The notes under the pieces are model-generated. The model saw only the letters and a list, made by a program, of their open reading frames with translations, had not been told where the DNA came from and made no database searches. Shown here one piece after another: positions 1-10,455 of a stretch of 64,000 bases of DNA. The DNA is taken from contig MGLK01000003.1 in NCBI GenBank assembly GCA_001794825.1, positions 53,429 to 117,428 of the forward strand, read 5' to 3'. This DNA is from Caulobacterales bacterium RIFCSPHIGHO2_01_FULL_70_19. GTDB taxonomy: Bacteria; Pseudomonadota; Alphaproteobacteria; Caulobacterales; Caulobacteraceae. A program made the translations under genes and the position numbers. Positions within the stretch are counted from its first letter, which is position 1. Each line of letters opens with the position of its first letter.

Positions 1-134
1 GATTCACAAAGGACACGACGGGAGCACGGCCGGCCCGGTCCCCCTGCGGGCCAACGGCCCGCGATCGACCAATGCGGGCCTGCGGCCCGCGGAAGTCCGC
101 CCCGCGCCTGGTCCCGTCGTGTTCGTCGTGAATC
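1..134. repeat. REP/MITE-like palindromic element: imperfect outer inverted repeat enclosing two identical-stem hairpins
   Basis: Left end gattcacaaaggacacgacggga pairs imperfectly with tcccgtcgtgttcgtcgtgaatc near 112-134. Inside are two perfect 7-bp hairpins with the same stem: gcgggcc-aac-ggcccgc (46-62) and gcgggcc-tgc-ggcccgc (74-90). Confidence 0.5.
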
Positions 135-217
135 CGTTGTGCTCGTTGTGACGAACCAGCAGCGTCGGAGGCTGGGCAGATGGCGGGGGGGTGAGCGCGG
201 GCTTCACCCCTCCGCGG

Positions 218-2122
218 TCAGGCGGTCGCTTCCGCCAGCGCTTCCTCGGCTTCCATCCAGGCGGCCTCGGCGGCGTCGAGGTCGGCCTGGGTCCGGGCGC
301 GGGCGCGGGTCAGGCCCTCGAGCTTCTTCGGGTCGTGGACGGCGGCGTTGGCGAGCTCGTCGTCGAGGCGGGCGAGGTCGGCGGTCAGCGCCGCCATGCG
401 CTCCTCGGCCTTCTTCGCGGCGTGGCGCAGGGTGGACGGGGAGGGGCCGGATTTTTTTGGAGCCCTGTCGCTCGCGGCGCGGCCGCTCGCTGCTTGAGGG
501 GCGGCGGGGGCCGGTTCCGGCTCCGCCTTCACCTGGGAGGGCTTCATCCCTGCCTGTTTGGCGCGGTCGAGGACGAATTTGGCGTAGTCGTCCATGTCGC
601 CGTCGAAGGGCTTCACCGTGCCGTCGGCGGCCAGCCACAGGCGGTCCGCGACGAGCTCCATCAGCGAGCGGTCGTGGGTGATCAGGATGACGGCGCCGGT
701 GTAGGCGTTGAGGGCGTCCAGCAGGGCGCGGCGGCTGTCGATGTCGAGGTGGTTGGTCGGCTCGTCGAGGATCAGGATGTGCGGCGCGTCCATGGCCACG
801 AGGTTGAGCAGCAGGCGGGCGCGCTCGCCGCCCGACAGGGCTGCGACCTTGGTCTCCTGCTTCTCGAACGGCAGGCCGAAGTGGGCCAGGCGGCTGCGGC
901 GGCTGGACTCCGAGGCGTCCGGCATGGCCCGGCGGATGATCTCCAGCGGTGTGTCGGTCGGGTCCATGGCCTCGATCTGGTGCTGGTGGAACCAGCCGAC
1001 CCGCATCTTGCCGTCCCGGTGGAACTCGCCGGCGTCGATGGTCAGGGCCTTGGCGATGAGCTTGGCGAAGGTCGACTTGCCGGCGCCGTTGACGCCGAGC
1101 AGGCCGATGCGGTCGTCGAGGTCCATGCGCAGGTTCAGATTGCGCAGGATGGGCTTGCCCGGCTCGTAGCCGACCGAGGCCTTCTCCAGCCGGATCAGCG
1201 GCGGCGGCAGGGGGCGCTCGGGCGAGGGCAGGGTGAAGGGGGCGACCCGCTCCTCGGGCGGCAGCTCGACCGTCTGCATTTTCTGCAGCTTCTTCACCCG
1301 CGACTGGGCCTGGGCGGCCTTGGACGCCTTGGCCTTGAAGCGGTCGACGAAGGCCTGCAGGTGGGCCCGCTCGGCGTCCTGCTTGGCCCGGGTGGCGGAC
1401 AGCAGGCGCAGCTTCTCGGCGCGCATCTTCTCGAAGGCGTCGTAGTTGCCGGTGTAGAGCTCCAGCTTGCGGTTGGCGAGGTGGAGGATGTGGGTGCAGA
1501 CCTCGTTCAGCATCTCGCGATCGTGCGAGATGATCAGGGCCGTGGCGGGGTATTTCTTCAGCCGGGCCTCGAGCCACAGGGCGCCCTCGAGGTCGAGGTA
1601 GTTGGTCGGCTCGTCGAGCAGCAGCATGTCGGGCTGGGCGAACAGGGCCGCCGCCAGGGCCACGCGCATGCGCCAGCCGCCGGAGAAGTGCGACATTGGC
1701 CGCTGCATGTCCTCGGGGCTGAAGCCGAGGCCGGCGAGGATCTCGGCGGCGCGGGCGGGGGCGCTGTCGGCGTCGATCTCGATCAGCCGGGCCCAGATCT
1801 CGCCCATCTCCTCGGGCTCGGCCGTCTCCAGCCGGGTCATCAGGTCGTGCCGCTCGACGTCGGCCTCGAGGATGGTGTCGAGCACGCTGACCGGAGTGGC
1901 CGGGTGCTCCTGGTCGACCGAACCGATGCGGGCGGTCTTCGGCAGGGAGACCTCGTCGCCGTTGGCGGCCAGTTCGCCGAGGATGATCTTGAACAGGGTC
2001 GACTTGCCGATGCCGTTGCGGCCGACCAGGCCGACCTTGGCCCCGGGCGGCAGGCTGACCGAGGCGTCGTCGAGGAACTGGCGGCCCCAGGCGTTGAAGG
2101 TCAGGTTGGTGATCTGGAGCAT
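218..2122 (-). CDS. ABC-F family ATP-binding protein (two ABC domains, Uup/EttA-like)
   Basis: Two Walker A motifs (GRNGIGKST, GVNGAGKST), LSGGE signature and DEPTNYLD/DEPTNHLD motifs. Confidence 0.93.
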   Translation of the reverse strand: MLQITNLTFNAWGRQFLDDASVSLPPGAKVGLVGRNGIGKSTLFKIILGELAANGDEVSLPKTARIGSVDQEHPATPVSVLDTILEADVERHDLMTRLETAEPEEMGEIWARLIEIDADSAPARAAEILAGLGFSPEDMQRPMSHFSGGWRMRVALAAALFAQPDMLLLDEPTNYLDLEGALWLEARLKKYPATALIISHDREMLNEVCTHILHLANRKLELYTGNYDAFEKMRAEKLRLLSATRAKQDAERAHLQAFVDRFKAKASKAAQAQSRVKKLQKMQTVELPPEERVAPFTLPSPERPLPPPLIRLEKASVGYEPGKPILRNLNLRMDLDDRIGLLGVNGAGKSTFAKLIAKALTIDAGEFHRDGKMRVGWFHQHQIEAMDPTDTPLEIIRRAMPDASESSRRSRLAHFGLPFEKQETKVAALSGGERARLLLNLVAMDAPHILILDEPTNHLDIDSRRALLDALNAYTGAVILITHDRSLMELVADRLWLAADGTVKPFDGDMDDYAKFVLDRAKQAGMKPSQVKAEPEPAPAAPQAASGRAASDRAPKKSGPSPSTLRHAAKKAEERMAALTADLARLDDELANAAVHDPKKLEGLTRARARTQADLDAAEAAWMEAEEALAEATA

Positions 2123-2275
2123 GGGGAAGGGGAAGTCCGGGGAGAGCGGCGGTCGCCCCTCAGGTAGCGAGCCGCCGCGCGGCGAGCGATAGGGGCGAAT
2201 GACGGGCTGTTGGAATGCGGGGAGGGCGCGTCTATAAGCCCGCGACCTTCAATCTCCCAAACAGAAGTCACTCCC

Positions 2276-2695
2276 ATGACCGAACGCACCTTCTCGATCA
2301 TCAAGCCGGACGCGACCCGTCGCAACCTGACCGGCAAGATCAACGCCGTGATCGAGGAAGCCGGCCTGCGCATCGTGGCCCAGCGCCGCGTCAAGCTCTC
2401 GGAAGAGCAGGCCAAGAAGTTCTACGCCGTCCACGCCGAGCGCCCGTTCTACGGCGAGCTGGTGGCCCAGATGACCGCCGAGCCGGTGGTCGTGCAGGTG
2501 CTGGAAGGCGACAACGCCGTGGCCCGCTACCGCGAGGTCATGGGCGCCACCAACCCGGAACAGGCCGCCGAGGGCACCATCCGCAAGTCGTTCGCCCTGT
2601 CGATCGGCGAGAATTCGGTGCACGGCTCGGACTCGCTGGAGAACGCGAAGATCGAGATCGAGCAGTTCTTCACGGAAGACCAGATCGTCGGCTGA
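2276..2695 (+). CDS. ndk: Nucleoside diphosphate kinase
   Basis: [41 protein letters not shown]...[16 protein letters not shown], canonical Ndk. Confidence 0.97.
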   Translation: MTERTFSIIKPDATRRNLTGKINAVIEEAGLRIVAQRRVKLSEEQAKKFYAVHAERPFYGELVAQMTAEPVVVQVLEGDNAVARYREVMGATNPEQAAEGTIRKSFALSIGENSVHGSDSLENAKIEIEQFFTEDQIVG

Positions 2696-2718
2696 TCGCT
2701 CGCGACGCGGATGAAACG

Positions 2719-2749
2719 ACGGCCGGTCCCACCGGGGGCCGGCCGTTTT
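2719..2749 (+). terminator. Rho-independent terminator downstream of ndk
   Basis: acggccgg...ccggccgt stem followed by TTTT; lies between convergent ndk and SulP genes. Confidence 0.75.
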
Positions 2750-2753
2750 CGCA

Positions 2754-4433
2754 TCAGGCGACGGCGTGGCCGGCCTCGATCCGTCGCCGGGCCGTGGCCA
2801 GGGACTTGACGAAGCGGACCCGCTTCAGGCGCTCGCGCGGCGTCGCCTGCATCAGGGCCTTCAGCACGGCGTGGTTGGCCCCGACCACGTAGACATCTGC
2901 GCCCTCGCCCTGCATCCGCCCGACGAGGTCGGCGAAGGCGAAAGCGCCCGTGGGGTCGAGCATCGGAACCGCCTCCAGCTGCAGCACATAGGTCCGCCGC
3001 CGCGCGCCGATGCGGTCCAGCGCGTCCTTGATCAGCCCGGCGCTGCCGAAGAACAGCGGGCCGCGGAAGGTGAGCACGCCGACGTCGGCGGGCAGGCCCT
3101 GGTTGGGAGCGTAGCGGCCCTCGCCCCCGTCCGGCCGGTCGCCCTCGATGAGCGGGTCCCGGCCCTCCAGCGTCGCCAGCTGCGACATGCGGTGCATGAA
3201 GATGAAGGCGGCCAGGGACATGCCGACGCCGATGGCGACGGTCAGGTCGACCAGAACCGTCAGGGCGAAGGTGGCCAGCAGCACGGCCCGGTCGCCGCGC
3301 GAGGTGCGCAGGATCAGCCGGAAGCGGTGCGCCTCGGCCATGTTGAGCGCCACCACGACGAGGATCGCCGCCAGCGCCGCCATCGGGACGAAGCGCATCG
3401 CCGGGGCCAGCGCCAGCATGAAGACGAGCAGGAAGACCGCGTGCAGCATGCCGGCCACGGGCGAGCGCGCGCCGGAGCGGATGCTGGTGGCGGTGCGGGC
3501 TATGGCCCCGGTGGCGGGCAGTCCGCCCACCGCGGCCGAGGCGACGTTGGCGATGCCCTGGGCGGTCAGCTCCATGTTCGAGCGGTGGCGGCGGCCGGTC
3601 ATCTGGTCGGCCACGACCGCGGAGAGCAGCGACTCCAGGCCCGCGAGCAGGGCGATGGCCAGGGCGCTGGGCAGGACGTCGGCCGCCTTGCCCCAGGTCC
3701 AGAAGGAAAGGTCCGGGGCGGGCAGGCGGGCGCTGATATCGCCGAAGCGCGAACCGAGCGTTTCGACCGGCAGGCCGGCGAGGGCGACCACCACGGCGGC
3801 GGCCACCGTGGCGACGAGGAAGCCGGGCACGCGGGGCGCGTAGCGGCGGAGCAGCAGGATGGCGGCGACGCAGGCGGCCGAGAGGCCGACCGCGGGCAGG
3901 CTCAGGGTTTCGCGCGCCGCCCACAGCGCCCGCAGCTTCGGGATGAACTCGGCCGGGACTCCTGACGCAGTCAGGCCGAGCAGGTCGGGAATCTGGCTGG
4001 CCATGATCACTACGGCGATGCCGCTGGTGAAGCCGGTGGTGACAGGATCCGGGATGTATTTGATCAGCGTCCCGATGCGCGCCAGGCCGGCGACGATCAG
4101 GATCAGCCCGGCCATCAGGGTGGCCATCAGCAGACCATCGTAGCCGTGCTTGCTGATCACGCCGTAGACGATGACCACGAAGGCCCCGGTCGGTCCTCCG
4201 ATCTGGAAGCGACTGCCGCCCAGGGCCGAGATCAGGAAGCCGGCGACCACGGCGGTGATCAGCCCCACCTCCGGGGCCGCGCCCGAGGCGATGGCGAGCG
4301 CCATGGCCAGCGGCAGGGCCACCACGGCGACGGTCAGACCGGCGATGGCGTCGGCGCGCAGGTCGCCCGGGCCGTACCCCTGCCGCAGCACGGTGACGGT
4401 CTTGGGCAGGAACAGCTTCCAGTCAGCGTTCAT
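2754..4433 (-). CDS. SulP/SLC26 family anion transporter with C-terminal STAS domain
   Basis: Multi-TM protein with GLTVAVVALPLAMALAIASG...; C-terminal STAS-like segment (DVGVLTFRGPLFFGSAGLIKDALDRI). Confidence 0.92.
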   Translation of the reverse strand: MNADWKLFLPKTVTVLRQGYGPGDLRADAIAGLTVAVVALPLAMALAIASGAAPEVGLITAVVAGFLISALGGSRFQIGGPTGAFVVIVYGVISKHGYDGLLMATLMAGLILIVAGLARIGTLIKYIPDPVTTGFTSGIAVVIMASQIPDLLGLTASGVPAEFIPKLRALWAARETLSLPAVGLSAACVAAILLLRRYAPRVPGFLVATVAAAVVVALAGLPVETLGSRFGDISARLPAPDLSFWTWGKAADVLPSALAIALLAGLESLLSAVVADQMTGRRHRSNMELTAQGIANVASAAVGGLPATGAIARTATSIRSGARSPVAGMLHAVFLLVFMLALAPAMRFVPMAALAAILVVVALNMAEAHRFRLILRTSRGDRAVLLATFALTVLVDLTVAIGVGMSLAAFIFMHRMSQLATLEGRDPLIEGDRPDGGEGRYAPNQGLPADVGVLTFRGPLFFGSAGLIKDALDRIGARRRTYVLQLEAVPMLDPTGAFAFADLVGRMQGEGADVYVVGANHAVLKALMQATPRERLKRVRFVKSLATARRRIEAGHAVA

Positions 4434-4695
4434 CGCGCACCGCCTGCCGCCGCTCGATCAGCCGGACGCCGCGGCCGGTCCCGTGGCTGGGCGTTCCCTC
4501 GGCGATCATCTCGACCCCGGCCTCGGCCAGGGCCGTGACCACCTTCTCGAGGCTGTCGACGACCGCACGGACGGAGCCAGGGCAGGCCTCCATGCGCTGC
4601 ACCGTCTGGGGCGAGAGGCCGGCCAGTCGGGCCAGCTCGCGCTGGTCGATGCCGAGGAGCGCCCGGGCGGCGCGGAGCTGAGGGCCTGTGATCAT
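4423..4695 (-). CDS. Small XRE-type helix-turn-helix regulator
   Basis: ITGPQLRAARALLGIDQRELARLAGLSPQTVQRMEAC; overlaps the SulP start by 11 bp. Confidence 0.85.
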   Translation of the reverse strand: MITGPQLRAARALLGIDQRELARLAGLSPQTVQRMEACPGSVRAVVDSLEKVVTALAEAGVEMIAEGTPSHGTGRGVRLIERRQAVRDER

Positions 4696-4845
4696 CAGAA
4701 CGTCCGTAGTGATATCTCATATATCACATGAGGTGGTGAGAAGCGCATATGCGACGGATCAGCCCACGACGGGAGCGGCCCCGAATCCGGAACCGCACAC
4801 CCCGCGGGGCGTTCGAAGGGCGTCCTTCTCCCCAAGGAGTCCGAA

Positions 4846-5049
4846 ATGAAAACCCTGCTCAAACTCTCCGCCGCGACGGCCGCGCTGTCGCTCCTCGCCG
4901 CCTGCGGCTCCACCATGGAACAGCGGGCCGCCACGGGCGCGATCGCCGGCGCGGCCGCCGGCCAGGCGATCGGCGGCGACACCGGCTCGACCGTCGCGGG
5001 CGCGGCCATCGGCGCGGCCGCGGGCGCGGCCACCCGGCCCGACAAGTAG
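4846..5049 (+). CDS. Small glycine-zipper lipoprotein
   Basis: Lipobox LSLLAACGS followed by GAIAGAAAGQAIGGDTGSTVAGAAIGAAAGAA. Confidence 0.85.
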   Translation: MKTLLKLSAATAALSLLAACGSTMEQRAATGAIAGAAAGQAIGGDTGSTVAGAAIGAAAGAATRPDK

Positions 5050-5070
5050 GACCGCGGCCTGAAAAGAAAG

Positions 5071-5106
5071 CGGCCCCGGCGAGCGATCGCCGGGGCCGTT
5101 TCCTTT
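5071..5106 (+). terminator. Rho-independent terminator
   Basis: cggccccggcga...tcgccggggccg perfect stem followed by a T-rich run. Confidence 0.75.
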
Positions 5107-5123
5107 TCGGGGGATCGCCGCGT

Positions 5124-7196
5124 CTACCAGATCCGGGCGCGGGCCTCCGGCGCAAGGTACTGCGCGTCCTCCGGCGTGACGCCGAACGCCGCATACCAGG
5201 CGTCGATGTTCCGCACCGTGGCCCCCGCCCGGTACTGCGCCGGGGCGTGGGGGTCGACGGTGACCTGCTGGCGCAGGGCCTCGTCGCGGATGTTCTCGCG
5301 CCAGACCTGGGCCCAGCCGAGGAAGACGCGCTGCTCGCCGGTCAGGCCGTTGATCACCGGCGCCGGCTGGCCGTTCAGCGACATGCGGTAGGCGTCGAGC
5401 GCCAGCAGCAGGCCCCCGAGGTCGGCGATGTTCTCGCCCATGGTCAGGTCGCCGTTGACGTTGACGCCCTCGAAGGGGCTGAGGGCCGAATACTGGGCCC
5501 CGAGCACGCGGGCGCGCTCCTCGAACTTGGCGGCGTCCTCGGCGGTCCACCAGTCGCGCAGCACGCCGTCGCCGTCCACCTTGCGGCCCTGGTCGTCGAA
5601 GCCGTGGGTGATCTCATGGCCGATGACCGCGCCGATGCCGCCGTAGTTCACGGCCGGGTCGGCGTTGGGATCGAAGAACGGCGCCTGCAGGATGGCCGCC
5701 GGGAAGACGATCTCGTTGCGCGGCGGGTTGTAGTAGGCGTTCACCGTCTGCGGGGTCATGCCCCACTCCAGCGGATCGACCGGCTTGTCGAGCTTGGACA
5801 GGTTCCAGGCCCATTCGAAGGCCGACGACCGCTCGACGTTGCCGTACAGGTCGGCCGGGTCGAGGTGCAGGCCGTCATAGCTGCGCCACTGCTCCGGATA
5901 GCCGATCTTCACGCCGAAGCGGCTCATCTTGTAGAGCGCCTGCTGGCGGGTTTCGGGGCTCATCCAGTCCAGCCCCTCGATGCGGGCGGTCATGGCCCGA
6001 CGCAGGTTGCCGACCAGCTCCTCCATCTGGGCCTTGGATTCGGCCGGGAAGTGGCGGGCGACGTACTCGCGACCCAGGGCCTCGCCCAGCGAGCCGTCGA
6101 CCAGCTGCACGCCGCGCTTCCAGCGCGGCCGGTTCTCGGGCTGGCCGCCGAGCACCTTGCCGAAGAAGTCGAACTTCGCGTCGACGAAGGCGCTCGAGAG
6201 ATAGGGCGCGGCCTGGTCGATGACGTGGAAGGCCTGCCACGACTGCAGGGTCCCGACCGGCGTTTCGGCGAACACCCGGGCCATGCCCGGGAAGGCGGTG
6301 TTGTTGCCGGCGATCAGGGTGCGGTCGCGTCCGACGCCCGCCGCCTCGGCCCAGGCGCCCCAGTCGAAGCCGGGCGCGGAGGCCGTCAGGTCTGCGACGG
6401 TGGTCGGGTTGTGCAGCCGGTCGATCTGCCGGCTCTGGACCTGGGTCCAGTGCTGTTCGGCGATGCGGGTCTCGAAGGCCACGATGTCGGCGGCGGCCTG
6501 CTCCGCGTCCGGCCAGCCGGCGAGCTCCAGCGCCTTCCGGACGTAGGCCTGGTAGGCCGTCTTCTGCCCGGCGAAGCTGTCCTCCAGATAGTAGTCCCGG
6601 TCCGGCAGGCCGAGGCCGCCCTGGAAGATGTAGGCGCTGTTGCGGTTCGGCTCCTTGAGATCCTCGAACACCGCGAGGCCGAACAGGGTGGAGCCGAATC
6701 CGGCCTGCGTGCGGCCCATCAGGGCGGCCATCTTCTCGTGGGTGTCGGCCGCCCGGACCTCGGCCAGATCAGCGGCCAGGGGCGCGGCGCCCAGTTGCTC
6801 GACCCGGGCCTCGTCCATGAAGCTGGCGAACAGGGCCCCGATGCGGGCGGCCTCGGGGCTGGACGTCGGATTGGCGGCGCTCTCCTCGATCAGCGTCCGC
6901 AGGTTCTCCTGCGAGCGGTCGTAGAGCATGTCGAAGGCGCCGTAGGAGGTCTTGTCGGCCGGTATCTCGGTGTTCGCGAGATAGGTCCCGTTGGCGTGCC
7001 GGTTGAAGTCGGCGCCCGGGCGGACGTTCAGGTCCCGGCCGTTCAGGTCGAAGCCCCAATCGCCGATCACCGGCGCCGCGTGGGCGGCGTGAGCCGCATG
7101 GGCGGAATGGTCCGCGGTGGACTGGGCGACGGCCGGCGCGGCGGCGGCGACGAGGGCGGCGCCGGCGGCGCAGGCGAGAAGGCGAAGCTTGGACAT
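5124..7196 (-). CDS. M13 family metallopeptidase (neprilysin/PepO-like)
   Basis: Signal peptide; GAVIGHEITHGFDDQGRKVDGDG zinc motif; GENIADLGG; NAYYNPPRNEIVFPA. Confidence 0.95.
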   Translation of the reverse strand: MSKLRLLACAAGAALVAAAAPAVAQSTADHSAHAAHAAHAAPVIGDWGFDLNGRDLNVRPGADFNRHANGTYLANTEIPADKTSYGAFDMLYDRSQENLRTLIEESAANPTSSPEAARIGALFASFMDEARVEQLGAAPLAADLAEVRAADTHEKMAALMGRTQAGFGSTLFGLAVFEDLKEPNRNSAYIFQGGLGLPDRDYYLEDSFAGQKTAYQAYVRKALELAGWPDAEQAAADIVAFETRIAEQHWTQVQSRQIDRLHNPTTVADLTASAPGFDWGAWAEAAGVGRDRTLIAGNNTAFPGMARVFAETPVGTLQSWQAFHVIDQAAPYLSSAFVDAKFDFFGKVLGGQPENRPRWKRGVQLVDGSLGEALGREYVARHFPAESKAQMEELVGNLRRAMTARIEGLDWMSPETRQQALYKMSRFGVKIGYPEQWRSYDGLHLDPADLYGNVERSSAFEWAWNLSKLDKPVDPLEWGMTPQTVNAYYNPPRNEIVFPAAILQAPFFDPNADPAVNYGGIGAVIGHEITHGFDDQGRKVDGDGVLRDWWTAEDAAKFEERARVLGAQYSALSPFEGVNVNGDLTMGENIADLGGLLLALDAYRMSLNGQPAPVINGLTGEQRVFLGWAQVWRENIRDEALRQQVTVDPHAPAQYRAGATVRNIDAWYAAFGVTPEDAQYLAPEARARIW

Positions 7197-7281
7197 GACT
7201 GGTTCCCCGACGGAATGGCGGCGGGGACCCTGACTCAGGCCGAGGCCCGTGTCGCGCCGAAAGGCGGCGGATTACAGATTT

Positions 7282-7878
7282 CTAATGCAGCGTCCGGCAG
7301 AAGTCGCCGAGCGCACGGGGATAGAGCGCATGCTCCGCCTCCAGCACCCGGGCGGCGAGGCTCGCGGGCGTGTCGCCAGCCCGCACGGGAACGCGGGCCT
7401 GGGCCAGGACCGGGCCCTCGTCGACCCCTTCGGTCACCAGATGCACGGTGCAGCCCGCCTCGACGTCGCCGGCGGCGAGCGCCCGGGCGTGGGTGTCGAG
7501 CCCCGGATACTTCGGCAGCAGGCTGGGGTGGATGTTGAGCATGCGCCCGGCCCAGCGGCCGACCAGCCACGGCGTGAGCAGGCGCATGTAGCCGGCCAGC
7601 GCCACCACCTCGACCTCGTGCCGGCGCAGGGCGGCGTCGACGGCCCGTTCGTGCGCCTCCCGATCCTTTCCGAAGGGGCGGTGGTCGACCACGGCCGTGG
7701 CGACGCCCGCCGCCGCGGCCGCCGCCAGTCCGCCGGCGTCGGGCCGGTTCGACAGCACCAGGGCGACATCCCAGGGACAATCAGCCGCCCGGGCGGCCTC
7801 GACGAGGGCGGCCATGTTGGAGCCCGTCCCCGAGATCAGCACCGCCACGCGTGTGCGGCCGGTTGCGGCGTCCGGCAT
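7282..7878 (-). CDS. purN: Phosphoribosylglycinamide formyltransferase
   Basis: RVAVLISGTGSNMAALVEAA; GYMRLLTPWLVGRWAGRMLNIHPSLLPKYPGLDTHARAL; CTVHLVTEGVDEGPVLAQ. Confidence 0.95.
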   Translation of the reverse strand: MPDAATGRTRVAVLISGTGSNMAALVEAARAADCPWDVALVLSNRPDAGGLAAAAAAGVATAVVDHRPFGKDREAHERAVDAALRRHEVEVVALAGYMRLLTPWLVGRWAGRMLNIHPSLLPKYPGLDTHARALAAGDVEAGCTVHLVTEGVDEGPVLAQARVPVRAGDTPASLAARVLEAEHALYPRALGDFCRTLH

Positions 7879-9257
7879 CAGCTGGCGGGCGCGGCCGGGT
7901 CGCCGACGGACACGAAGGAGCCGGACGGGCCGGGGAACACCACGGGGCTTTCGTAGCCGTCCTCCGACACCGCCGAGACGCCGAAGAAGTAGTCGTCGAT
8001 GACGACGCCGGGCAGGGTGATCTCCGTGGCGTCGCCGGCCCAGCGGCTGTGGGTCCACTGCGGGGCCGTGGTCGGGCGCCACCAGACGCGGTAGCCCGCG
8101 GCGCCCGGGACGGCCTCCCAGCGCAGGGTGGTGTCCGGCTTCACCGCGCCCTCGATGCTCACGCCGAGCGGCGTCGCGGGCGCGTTGGCGAGGGCGGCCA
8201 TCGAGACGATGTTCAGGCGCGCCACCTGGGCGAGGTAGTCGAAGTCGACGCCGTCGATGGTGTCGCCGTAGTGCACGCCGTTCTCGACCCGCAGATCCTG
8301 GTGCTGGCGGTCATAGTTCTCGGCGCCCTCCGAGATGCGCACCGCCGGGAAGCCGGCGCGGAGCATCTCGACCTGGTCGCCGCCGCGGCCGTACCGGTCG
8401 GTGCGATAGATCATCTCGACGTCGAAATTGGTCAGGTAGCGATCCGCCATGACGTCGATGAAGCGGGCGAGGTTGCGCGAGGAGGAGTCGACCTCGCCGC
8501 CGTTGTAGCGCCGGCGCTCCTCCTGGGCCTCGGTCTCGACGGTCTTGGTGCCTTCCGAGAAGACCCGCACCCGGGTGGTGTCCCGCACGCCCGACTGGCC
8601 CTCGGAATTGCCCACGATGTCGTTGTTGAGGTTGGCCTCGACCCGCCAGCCCTGCGCCCTGGCGTAGTCCGCCAGGATCTTGCCGCCGAGCAGGCCCTGC
8701 TCCTCGCCCGAGAGGGCGGCGAAGACCAGGGTGGCGTCGAACCGGTGTTTCGACAGGATGCGGGCCGCCTCCAGCACCGCCGCCACGCCCGAGGCGTCGT
8801 CATTGGCTCCCGGCGCGTCGTCGGTGAAGTTCATCACGTCGGTGACGCGGGAATCGAGATGGCCGGAGATGATGATCACCCGGTTCGGGTCGCCCGTTCC
8901 GCGCTGGATGGCGACCACGTCGACGACTTCGGTCGGGGTCGGGACGCGCCGGCCGGTGACCGTGTCGGAGGGCGTGACCACGGTCAGGCAGCCGCCGCAG
9001 TCGCTGGAGATGGCCTCGAACTCGCGCTGCACCCAGCGGCGGGCGGCGCCGATGCCGCGAGTCTCGGAGCGGGTCTCCGACAGGGTGTGGCGCGTGCCGA
9101 AATCGACCATGGTCTGGATGTCCGCCCGCATCCGCTCCGGTCGGACCTCGGCCGCGAGCCGGTGCAGCAGGGGGTGCTCGGCGACGGGCGTCTGTGCTCC
9201 GGCGGCGGTCGCGCCGGCGAGCAGCAGTCCGGCGAGAGCGAGCGGCAGCGTGCGCAT
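7878..9257 (-). CDS. M28 family (Zn aminopeptidase-like) peptidase with C-terminal Fn3-like region
   Basis: Signal peptide; IIISGHLDSR, PGANDDASGVAAVLE, SGEEQGLLG metal motifs; ends in TRWEAVPGAAGYRVWWR Fn3-like repeat. Stop overlaps the purN start (ATGA). Confidence 0.92.
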   Translation of the reverse strand: MRTLPLALAGLLLAGATAAGAQTPVAEHPLLHRLAAEVRPERMRADIQTMVDFGTRHTLSETRSETRGIGAARRWVQREFEAISSDCGGCLTVVTPSDTVTGRRVPTPTEVVDVVAIQRGTGDPNRVIIISGHLDSRVTDVMNFTDDAPGANDDASGVAAVLEAARILSKHRFDATLVFAALSGEEQGLLGGKILADYARAQGWRVEANLNNDIVGNSEGQSGVRDTTRVRVFSEGTKTVETEAQEERRRYNGGEVDSSSRNLARFIDVMADRYLTNFDVEMIYRTDRYGRGGDQVEMLRAGFPAVRISEGAENYDRQHQDLRVENGVHYGDTIDGVDFDYLAQVARLNIVSMAALANAPATPLGVSIEGAVKPDTTLRWEAVPGAAGYRVWWRPTTAPQWTHSRWAGDATEITLPGVVIDDYFFGVSAVSEDGYESPVVFPGPSGSFVSVGDPAAPAS

Positions 9258-9336
9258 CCGGTGAATCCTTCCGTGGCGGGGCGGCGACCTTGCCGGGCGG
9301 CTCCGCGGGGGTCAACGGCCAGCCGGTGCGAAGGCC

Positions 9337-10374
<1,038 letters not shown>

Positions 10375-10455
10375 CGGTCACGGGCCTGATTCTGGAGGCG
10401 GAAATGCGTCGGCGGCTCTTGCCACACCGCCGTCGGGCGGGGCTATAGCACCCGA

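Noticed and set aside
191-2167. Long + strand ORF (658 aa) opposite the ABC-F gene, and many similar antisense ORFs (e.g. 4749-7538, 30003-32639, 47558-50245, 50404-52938, 56507-59992)
   Set aside because: They mirror genuine genes on the other strand, have low-complexity G/R/A/V-rich translations and no recognisable motifs; typical of very high GC DNA where stops are rare.
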